NCBI RefSeq assembly: GCF_019039215.1
Contig: NZ_JAHNZZ010000001.1
Location: forward strand, 1,259,506-1,323,505
Direction: 5' to 3'
Length of the DNA: 64,000 nt
From: Bacillus sp. FJAT-29790
GTDB lineage: Bacteria > Bacillota > Bacilli > Bacillales > Cytobacillaceae
The notes under the pieces were generated by a model. It was given only the letters and a program-made list of their open reading frames with translations. It had not been told where the DNA came from and did not search any database. This document shows, one piece after another, positions 27,631 through 34,261 of this stretch. Position 1 is the stretch's first letter; the number at the start of each line of letters is the position of its first letter. Made by a program: the position numbers and the translations under genes.

Positions 27631-28440
27631 TCATGATTCACTATTGTTCTCTTCCGTTAGTTCTTCAATTGGGATATCAGTGAATGGTTCATCTTCGCTT
27701 GAACTCGAACTCGATTCCGAGGCACTTGATGATTCATCGGCTGTTGATTCTTCTTGACTCTTTTCAAAATCATCCTTTATCGTGTTAAATTCTTTAAAAT
27801 CCTCCTTAATTTGTTCAGAGACCTCTTTTGGGATGGTGTCCCTTCCATATGTCGCGCCAATGTTAAGTACCCCGCTCAATTCTTTAATTCCTAACTGGGC
27901 AAAATTATTATTTTGCTCATATTTATCAAGATAGAATTTATCAATTCGTATTTCCTTTATGATAACTGATTGTTCACTTCCCTTCTTTTCCTTCCCATTA
28001 ACTTCCGTTTGAAAACTTGAGAGTTTTTCTTCGATGACGGAGATCCGGTTGAGGATGTCCGCTTGGTTTTCATTCAGCCAAAAACAATTTTGTTCCAGTT
28101 CAAGAATTTGTTGGCCCATCGAATCCACTTTTTTGAATAACGGGTGCAGCTTTTTAAGAATGGAGGCTTCGATTGACCGGGCTTCTTCTTGTATGTTAGG
28201 TATCTTTCTTTCTTCCTCTTGTTTTGCAATCGGGACTGAATGTGTGGATATTTTTTTATTTACAGCCATTAATTCGTCTTTCAATTTAAGTAGCGGAAAA
28301 ATCTTTTCTTCTAATTTTAATAGACTTTTTACACGGAACTCGAGTGTATTTAGCTTTAAATAATTTTTCTCCAGTTCGGCAATTTTTTTATTGATTATTT
28401 CATTATTTGGGTTTTGATTGAATAATCCTTTTATAGACAT
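27631..28440 (-). CDS. GerPC-like spore germination/coat protein
   Basis: About 269 residues. The N-terminal 110 residues are coiled-coil (NKKIAELEKNYLKLNTLEFR). The central FYLDKYEQNNNFAQLGIKEL followed by SGVLNIGATYG is the C-terminal signature of GerPC proteins. Unlike ordinary GerPC (about 200 residues) it ends in a long acidic serine-rich tail (SSSASESSSSSSEDE). GerP proteins sit in the inner coat and let germinants through. The ATG at 28440 is chosen from GGGGAT upstream; longer frames would overlap the divergent GerPA-like gene. Confidence 0.75.
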   Translation of the reverse strand: MSIKGLFNQNPNNEIINKKIAELEKNYLKLNTLEFRVKSLLKLEEKIFPLLKLKDELMAVNKKISTHSVPIAKQEEERKIPNIQEEARSIEASILKKLHPLFKKVDSMGQQILELEQNCFWLNENQADILNRISVIEEKLSSFQTEVNGKEKKGSEQSVIIKEIRIDKFYLDKYEQNNNFAQLGIKELSGVLNIGATYGRDTIPKEVSEQIKEDFKEFNTIKDDFEKSQEESTADESSSASESSSSSSEDEPFTDIPIEELTEENNSES

Positions 28441-28499
28441 ATGTAATCCCCACATTTTTAAGTTATTTGAGTGCTTAAAACGAAGGAGGAACGATAAAA

Positions 28500-28724
28500 A
28501 TGATTTCGCCAACGAATATCAATATTCAAGGAGTTTGTATTAATAGTGTTGACAGGCTCGGACGCATCTCGGTGAGTTCAACGATGCAAATTGGGAATCA
28601 TGCGAAAAATCATCGGGTTGAAGGATTTGGTGAACAAAGTGGCGATCACGTTGTGTTTCACAATCCGAAAATTGCTATTGATGACTCTGACCTCGAAGAT
28701 ACACAAGCAGAAAAGATGGGATAG
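28500..28724 (+). CDS. GerPA/GerPF family spore protein
   Basis: A 74-residue protein with the GerPA/PF pattern: NINIQGVCINSV at the start, a hydrophobic/Gly middle VEGFGEQSGD, and the C-terminal D-x-D-x-x-D motif (DDSDLEDT). These small proteins are inner-coat constituents needed for germinant permeability. GGAGG precedes the ATG. It diverges from the GerPC-like gene with only 59 bases between the starts, so the two promoters must overlap. It converges on the Hsp20-like gene with a one-base gap. Confidence 0.75.
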   Translation: MISPTNINIQGVCINSVDRLGRISVSSTMQIGNHAKNHRVEGFGEQSGDHVVFHNPKIAIDDSDLEDTQAEKMG

Positions 28725-28725
28725 G

Positions 28726-29199
28726 TTATTCGATTGTCACTCTTTCCTCTTGCAGATATATTCTTTTATATGTCAATGTGAGTAGCCCATTTTGAAATTT
28801 GGCACGAATCTGATTGGTATCCGCTGGCTCAGGCAATTCGATTACACGCTGAAACTGACCCTGATTTCTTTCCTGTAAAATTGGCTGTCCTCCAACGATA
28901 GGAGTTGACATCCCCTTAAGTAAAAGCTTATTGCCCGATACAGATACTTGGATGTCTTCTTTAGCATAACCGGCTAAATCAGCCAGCACAATTACTTCTG
29001 AATCTGTCATGTATATATCTATGTTGGGATATACGGTTCTAGATGAGGGTTGACCTTTTGCATCCGAGGAAGGACCCATGTCCATATTTTCTTTCATAAA
29101 CTGGCTAAAGGAGGATTGATCAAGCATGCCATTCCAAAAATCACCTGATTGGTATTTCTGAGCTAGCTCCATCCATTGCTTTAATTTTTCGAAATCCAT
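28726..29199 (-). CDS. Hsp20/alpha-crystallin family protein (spore coat CotM/CotP-like)
   Basis: 157 residues with a C-terminal alpha-crystallin domain from about residue 60: IDIYMTDSEVIVLADLAGYA, LLLKGMSTP, and the final GLLTLTYKR. The N-terminal region is helical and lacks the I-x-I tail of cytosolic sHsps, as in the coat proteins CotM and CotP. Its place between GerP-like genes supports a coat role. AAGGAGG precedes the ATG. Confidence 0.8.
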   Translation of the reverse strand: MDFEKLKQWMELAQKYQSGDFWNGMLDQSSFSQFMKENMDMGPSSDAKGQPSSRTVYPNIDIYMTDSEVIVLADLAGYAKEDIQVSVSGNKLLLKGMSTPIVGGQPILQERNQGQFQRVIELPEPADTNQIRAKFQNGLLTLTYKRIYLQEERVTIE

Positions 29200-29270
29200 G
29201 CTGTTTCCTCCTTTCTGAAAATCATAAAATTACTCATTTTGAATATAGTTCGATAAGGAGGTGGGCTCCA

Positions 29271-29510
29271 GTGGCAGGTGCATCTATTAATATTAATATT
29301 TTTCTTTTAAAAATTAATTCCTTTGAAAATTGCTCAGCAGTAAATGTTGGACAAAATTTGATGGCCGATTGGAATAATTCGGATAAGAAAACACAAGGTT
29401 ACGGTCAAAATTTTGGGGATAACAGCGGCTTCATTGGCACAAAAAGCTGTGTAGATGACCGGGATCTTATAGACAGCCCTTCAACATTTCAAAAGATTCC
29501 ATTACCGTGA
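29271..29510 (+). CDS. GerPA/GerPF family spore protein
   Basis: 79 residues starting from GTG with AAGGAGGTGG upstream. ASININIFLLKINSFENCSA and GYGQNFGDNSG followed by DDRDLIDSP repeat the GerPA/PF layout. It is the first of two tandem paralogues, with 16 bases to the next gene. Confidence 0.75.
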   Translation: MAGASININIFLLKINSFENCSAVNVGQNLMADWNNSDKKTQGYGQNFGDNSGFIGTKSCVDDRDLIDSPSTFQKIPLP

Positions 29511-29526
29511 AACAGGAGGTAGAAAA

Positions 29527-29763
29527 ATGGGTATTTTTGGACCGGTATTCGTTAATTTGCTTGTGTTTAAGGTGAACGCAATGGACCGCGGGGCTTCAAC
29601 GAGTCTTGGTCCCAATCAGCATATTGACACATTTCTATCTAACAAACAAAATCAAGGGTTTGGCGAGGGAAACGGGGATTTTGCCTTCACGAACATACCA
29701 ATGATCTTACAGAATGATTCAGATGTAAATGATACAAATTCTGTAAAAGTCAGCGCAATTTAG
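29527..29763 (+). CDS. GerPA/GerPF family spore protein
   Basis: 78 residues. GPVFVNLLVFKVNAM, then GFGEGNGDFAFTN and NDSDVNDTN, is the clearest GerPF-like sequence of the three paralogues here. AGGAGG precedes the ATG, and it is co-transcribed with 29271. Likely an inner-coat germination protein made in the mother cell. Confidence 0.78.
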   Translation: MGIFGPVFVNLLVFKVNAMDRGASTSLGPNQHIDTFLSNKQNQGFGEGNGDFAFTNIPMILQNDSDVNDTNSVKVSAI

Positions 29764-29895
29764 AATAAATAAAAGCCTTCTTATATTTCTTCTTTGCAAT
29801 TGCCTGACTGGAGTCTGGCCACTTCACCCTCGTCAACAATGTATGATAAAGAATTTTTCCACCTTTACCCTGTTATATAATTTGTATTTCGCCAA

Positions 29896-29944
29896 AACAA
29901 ATAGAGAAGGCGCATTTTTAATTTAACCGCCTTCTCTATTTGTT
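29896..29944. terminator. long bidirectional terminator hairpin
   Basis: AACAAATAGAGAAGGCG (29896-29912) pairs perfectly with CGCCTTCTCTATTTGTT (29928-29944) over a 15-base loop, between the converging GerP-like and sqhC genes. Confidence 0.85.
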
Positions 29945-29964
29945 AATACACTGGAAAATGACCG

Positions 29965-31845
29965 TTATTCTAAAAATTTCCGCTTATAATTCGCCAATGC
30001 AAGCAATGGGAACACATAGTTATAACTATGGTAATTCACATAAAATCCTCCTGCCATCCCCTGCCCTGTTGGATAAGAGAAAGTCCAATCATGTCTTTCA
30101 AATCCCTCAAGCAAAAACTTCACTCCAGCTTGGATCGCCGGTGTCGGCTGAATGGCCGCGGCAATGAGTGCATCCAGCGCCCACGCTGTTTGGGATAATG
30201 TGCTAGTGCCAAGCGGAACATAATAATTCATGATATCACTTTTGCATGACTCTCCCCATCCACCATCCGCATTTTGAATATTCTGCAGCCATGTGACCGC
30301 TTTTTGAATTGAATCGTGATATGGTGAAACACCGGAAGCAATTATGCCAGTAACAGCCGCCCATGTCCCATATAAATAACAGATCCCCCAGCGCCCATAC
30401 CAAGACCCATCTTTTTCTTGGTTCTTGAGCAACCAATTAATTCCCCGTTTTATTACCGGATTTTTCTTCGTCATGTGGGTATAGTTTCCTAGAAATTCAA
30501 GCGTTCTACCTGTAAGATCTGTCGTACTGGGATCTGTGACCAAATATTTTGCCCCTTCAATCGGAATAAGTTTCCATAAATTTTTATTTATGTTTTTTTC
30601 AAAAGAAGGCCATCCACCATCGTCATTTTGCATGGATATCAGCCATTTCATTCCCTTCTGCCATTGATCACTAATCTGAGAATTTGTAAATACAAGCTGA
30701 GACATGGCCCTTAGGGATGATGTTGTATCATCAATATCCGGATTCATTGTATTGATGTTCGAAAATCCCCATCCTCCTGGAACACCCCCAGGATTATGCA
30801 CTACCCAATCCCCGTATTTATGTTGCTGACGGTCAAGCAAATACCGGTTTGCCTGTTCACATACTGGTTCAAGTGGAGATACTCCCGCTTTTTGAAGTGC
30901 AAAGCAAATTAATGACGTATTCCATACACCGGCAGTTGTATACTGCATATGGGTATATCCATCGATGCGGAATTTCATCTTTATTAAGCCGTTGACTGCC
31001 TTTATAATGATGGGGTCATTTTTTTGGTATCCGAGCGATAGTAATGAAAAAATCATCAGAAAGGTTGCACTGAAATAGCTATACAATGTTCCATCCGGTT
31101 CAATCCGGTCAAGCATATATTTTTTTGCTTTGTTAATTGCAAGTGAATGGATTTGCCATGGCAGCCCAATTAATCCTTTCACCCCTTCTTCGATAGCTGT
31201 AAAAAGGGATCTCCATTCCGGCTTTCTTTCCCAATTAAAAAAATCATCCTCTCTTGAAGTAAACAAATCAGAAATATTCGGACTCCATTTCGTCCTAAGG
31301 CTGAACTTTTTATCCGCTAATATCAATATAGGAGCAAGATTAACTCTGCCAACGACCGAAATATCAAAAAAGTTAATCAGGAAAGATTGCGGCAAAAGGA
31401 TGACTTCAACAGGGAGAGGAAAGAATGTCGGCCATTTATACCGGCCGGTTAAGGCAAGCATAACTTTTGTAAACATATGTGATTTTTCGATTCCACCGTT
31501 TGCTAGAATAAATTGTTTTGCTGCCTCCAGCCTCTTGTCATCCTTGCTGTAATAACCCGAAAAAAGAAGAGAATAATAGGATTGCAGTGTTGCCGTTAAA
31601 TTGCCATCCCCCTCATCATGAAATAGCTTCCAAGCCCCATTTTCTTCTTGCTTGGCTAAAATTCGTTCTGCTAACTCTTGAATTAATTTTTCATCATTAA
31701 TTTCTAGAGTGCGTAATAAGATAATCATAAATGCATCTGTTGCGAGCCCTGTCTCAAACGGGTATTGCCAGGAACCATCAGGAGCTTGATCTTTTTTTAA
31801 GATTTCAACGATTCTTTGAATCCCAGCTTCAGTCTCAAGCTTCAC
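29965..31845 (-). CDS. sqhC: sporulenol synthase / squalene-hopene-cyclase-type terpene cyclase
   Basis: 626 residues, matching the roughly 630-residue Bacillus SqhC. The acid motif DIDD (370-373, in NPDIDDTTSS) initiates cyclisation, and several QW-type repeats (DGGWPSF, DGSWYGRWG, DGGWGESC) stabilise the barrel. In Bacillus it cyclises tetraprenyl-beta-curcumene to sporulenol, a spore lipid that raises oxidant resistance. The start is GTG at 31845 with GGAGGTG upstream. Its position among spore-coat genes fits expression in sporulation. Confidence 0.9.
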   Translation of the reverse strand: MKLETEAGIQRIVEILKKDQAPDGSWQYPFETGLATDAFMIILLRTLEINDEKLIQELAERILAKQEENGAWKLFHDEGDGNLTATLQSYYSLLFSGYYSKDDKRLEAAKQFILANGGIEKSHMFTKVMLALTGRYKWPTFFPLPVEVILLPQSFLINFFDISVVGRVNLAPILILADKKFSLRTKWSPNISDLFTSREDDFFNWERKPEWRSLFTAIEEGVKGLIGLPWQIHSLAINKAKKYMLDRIEPDGTLYSYFSATFLMIFSLLSLGYQKNDPIIIKAVNGLIKMKFRIDGYTHMQYTTAGVWNTSLICFALQKAGVSPLEPVCEQANRYLLDRQQHKYGDWVVHNPGGVPGGWGFSNINTMNPDIDDTTSSLRAMSQLVFTNSQISDQWQKGMKWLISMQNDDGGWPSFEKNINKNLWKLIPIEGAKYLVTDPSTTDLTGRTLEFLGNYTHMTKKNPVIKRGINWLLKNQEKDGSWYGRWGICYLYGTWAAVTGIIASGVSPYHDSIQKAVTWLQNIQNADGGWGESCKSDIMNYYVPLGTSTLSQTAWALDALIAAAIQPTPAIQAGVKFLLEGFERHDWTFSYPTGQGMAGGFYVNYHSYNYVFPLLALANYKRKFLE

Positions 31846-31931
31846 TAATGACTCACCTCCCTTTCTAAAACACTTCTTTTCTATTCATATTCTTCTGTTA
31901 AAAAAGAATACGTCAAAGGAGGGGAAAGAAT

Positions 31932-33077
31932 ATTTTTTTCCTGAGAAACGGAACGAAAAAGCCACAACTTACCGCTGCACAATTGGAAATAAGAGCAGAT
32001 TTAAAGAATAGGATTAAGGAGCATAAAACAGCTTTTCCTTTAAATGAAGAAGATGAACGGTTACTTCGTAAAATTCGAGGATTAACAGCCGAGCATAATC
32101 TCAACAATGTCACAAGAACAAAAGCCTATCTCAATTTTTACCGAAAGTACCCAGAAGTTCACTGGGCATTTCTCGGTCATATGGTTTCCCGGAACGGCGG
32201 ATGGAATATGACTGATTTGAAAGGAGAGTTGCTTTCAAAATTATTAGATGAAAGGACAAAAAAGGATTTCTTTGGTTTTTTGGAACGAGGGAACTGGCTG
32301 ATCTTTCAAGATGCCTACCCACAATTTCTTGTTTATGACGAAAGCATAAAAAGAGAACAAAATTTATTTCATTTGCTTCCTCATTTAAACATTTCTATTT
32401 TCATGCAATCCGTTTGGAATTATTTTTGGCACCACAGGGACAAAACGACTTTAACAATCGCTCTCGTTATTAATGAGCAAAGCTATCTTGAAAAGCAAGT
32501 CATCCAAAATGCTTTTTTTAAAGATAAAGTACTCGATACGCTAGAATTCATGCTCCAGGATATTCTTTCTTTGAATCACATCTTATTTCCTTTCGTGGAT
32601 GAGAAAGGCGAAAATATTGCAATCATCGGACAAACTTTAAACCATTTCAATTCACTCCATGAACGAATTTTGCTTGGAAAGCGACTGTACCGCATCCTTT
32701 TCGGGGATAAAATCCAACTGGAGAAGACCCTTATTTGGGCCTTTTCCCATCCGCACACTGGATCTCGAAAAGATTATTGGCCTCATATTTTTAATGATCT
32801 GAAGGAGGCGCTGCCTGGCTTTGGGTTTACGAAAAGATTAAAAAATTGCCAGCTTCGAAAAGGAGCGGTGCGTTTATACAGCCCAAGACTTGAACTTGCA
32901 TGGAGGAATGTTGACCATTTGCCTGCTCAGCCAGTTGAATGGTTTGATAGCTTGGATACGATCAATTGTTTACGGGAATTAGATGAAAATATCGATGGAG
33001 AGATAAGCGATGAATACTGCGAAACACTCGATAAACTCGAACTTGCCGCCATTGCAAAAAAAGCAATCTTCATTTAA
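31932..33077 (+). CDS. DUF2515 (YppC-like) protein with apparent ATT start
   Basis: A DUF2515 protein with the family core RTKAYLNFYRKYPEVHWAFL followed by GHMVSRNGGWNMTDLKG. The first conventional in-frame start is a TTG at 31983 without a ribosome site. A strong AAAGGAGGGG (31914-31924) sits seven bases before ATT at 31932, and reading from there adds FFLRNGTKKPQLTAAQ, the kind of basic N-terminus relatives have. The frame closes upstream at 31899 without ATG, GTG or TTG. I therefore place the start at ATT (381 residues). Function unknown; the 3' end overlaps the next gene by 68 bases. Confidence 0.72.
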   Translation: MFFLRNGTKKPQLTAAQLEIRADLKNRIKEHKTAFPLNEEDERLLRKIRGLTAEHNLNNVTRTKAYLNFYRKYPEVHWAFLGHMVSRNGGWNMTDLKGELLSKLLDERTKKDFFGFLERGNWLIFQDAYPQFLVYDESIKREQNLFHLLPHLNISIFMQSVWNYFWHHRDKTTLTIALVINEQSYLEKQVIQNAFFKDKVLDTLEFMLQDILSLNHILFPFVDEKGENIAIIGQTLNHFNSLHERILLGKRLYRILFGDKIQLEKTLIWAFSHPHTGSRKDYWPHIFNDLKEALPGFGFTKRLKNCQLRKGAVRLYSPRLELAWRNVDHLPAQPVEWFDSLDTINCLRELDENIDGEISDEYCETLDKLELAAIAKKAIFI

Positions 33078-33480
33078 AAAGCGAGTCACTTATTTTCCTA
33101 CGATCGTATTTGCTGCTCTGCTTGGAACTTATTTAGACCTTTATTTTGTCGAAAAAAAACTATATGAGTTTCCAGTCCGGCCTTTTCCGGAACTTTTTTC
33201 AATAAATATTTCCTTTACACTGATAACTCTACCTTTATTAACAGGTGTCTTTCTCTTTATTGCCCAAAGATTAAATAGGGTGGGAAGATGTTGTCTACTT
33301 GTTGCAGCAAGTGCTTTGACACCTGTAGTAGAGATGTATTCAGAGAAATGGGGCTTCTTTCGACATACCGGCAGTTGGAATCATGCATATTCAATTTTAG
33401 GATATCTATTGTTTTTAATCATCATTTGGCATGTTTTTAAGTGGACGAATAAAGGAATTTGGAGTGAAAAATATAATTAA
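33010..33480 (+). CDS. CBO0543 family membrane protein
   Basis: 156 residues with four or five membrane segments. The family features are the early GTYLDLYFVEKKLYEFPVRPFP and the C-terminal EMYSEKWGFFRHTGSWNHAYS. This family occurs widely in spore formers without known function. The ATG lies inside the 3' end of the DUF2515 gene, with GGAGAG nine bases upstream, so the two are translationally linked. Confidence 0.78.
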   Translation: MNTAKHSINSNLPPLQKKQSSFKKRVTYFPTIVFAALLGTYLDLYFVEKKLYEFPVRPFPELFSINISFTLITLPLLTGVFLFIAQRLNRVGRCCLLVAASALTPVVEMYSEKWGFFRHTGSWNHAYSILGYLLFLIIIWHVFKWTNKGIWSEKYN

Positions 33481-33526
33481 CAGCTCGATTGGGAGTGACG
33501 CTTTATCTATAAAGGTAATATTTATT

Positions 33527-33725
33527 AAGGCTGTTTTCGTAAAGTTTGTTGTAATCGGGAACAATGCCCGTTCCTTTCCGCTACAGGCACTTGCTTTCCG
33601 CGGGGAGGAAGTCGAGCCTCCTCGACGTTCCGTCTGCGGGGTCTCGACTTTTCCTCTATCTCCCGCTGGAGTCAAGTGCCTTCCGCTCCAATCCACTCAC
33701 CGTTTTCAGTGGGGGAAATGCAGCT
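33527..33725. repeat. dispersed intergenic repeat (3'-truncated copy)
   Basis: It starts AAGGCTGTTTTCGTAAAGTT, like the ends of the copy at 54355-54649. It contains a GC-rich core (GCTTTCCGCGGGGAGGAAGT, GAGCCTCCTCG, GCGGGGTCTCGAC, CTCCCGCTGGAGTCAAGTGC). The right terminal inverted repeat is missing. Apparent ORFs across it are artefacts of its composition. Confidence 0.8.
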
Positions 33726-33740
33726 AAAAAACCAAATACA

Positions 33741-33780
33741 AATATAGTGGATTTCGTATAAGAAATCACACTATATTTTT
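33741..33780. terminator. hairpin terminator, plus and minus strand
   Basis: AATATAGTG-GATTTC (33741-33755) pairs with GAAATC-CACTATATT around a six-base loop, and T residues follow on the plus strand. It lies just past the stop of the minus-strand HTH gene. Confidence 0.7.
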
Positions 33781-33782
33781 TA

Positions 33783-34142
33783 TCATTTATAATCCTCCAA
33801 CGAATTTGATCTATAAAGATCAGTATCTGCTAACCATTCACTCAAGCCTATTATCGTATAGTATTTATTTGAATCCGATTCTATATATGGAATTCCTCTC
33901 CCGACGGTATGTATTTGATTTCTATCTATTTCATCGAATTCTATTTCTGATATTCCTAAATACTCTGCCATTTCTTCTTTAGTTAACAATGGATTTTCCA
34001 TTACCTCTTTAGTAGCCTTTTCAATAAGAATTTGGGAATCATCATTCGTTGTATTTTTTAAAGAATTTGATATTATTACAGAGCTTATTAGAACTGATAA
34101 TGATAAAAATATTACTGATATAGCTGTGAAATTCATTTTCAT
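33783..34142 (-). CDS. membrane-anchored excisionase-like helix-turn-helix protein
   Basis: 119 residues: one N-terminal membrane segment (about 6-27, ISVIFLSLSVLISSVIIS), a short linker, then LLTKEEMAEYLGISEIEFDE and IPYIESDSNKYYTIIGLSEW. This is the winged-HTH layout of MerR/excisionase 'helix_turn_helix_17' proteins, in which the HTH is followed by a small beta-wing and a final helix. A DNA-binding-type domain tethered to the membrane is unusual. It could be a protein-interaction use of the fold. The ribosome site is weak. Confidence 0.65.
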   Translation of the reverse strand: MKMNFTAISVIFLSLSVLISSVIISNSLKNTTNDDSQILIEKATKEVMENPLLTKEEMAEYLGISEIEFDEIDRNQIHTVGRGIPYIESDSNKYYTIIGLSEWLADTDLYRSNSLEDYK

Positions 34143-34226
34143 AACAAACCATCATGCCTTTCAAGTATTTTATTTTCAATATTAACATAGGAAAGATTCA
34201 TAATGTTGTGAAATTAGGAAATAGAC

Positions 34227-34259
34227 AAAAAACCCTGCTAGTTTTAAGCAGGGTTTTTT
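34227..34259 (-). terminator. terminator of the parE-parC operon
   Basis: AAAAAACCCTGCT (34259-34247 on the minus strand) pairs with AGCAGGGTTTTTT (34239-34227) two bases beyond the parC stop. Confidence 0.9.
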
Positions 34260-34261
34260 GT

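Noticed and set aside
33431-33761. Proteins read across 33431-33761 on either strand
   Set aside because: They run through the dispersed GC-rich repeat, have no ribosome sites and mirror the repeat's composition.
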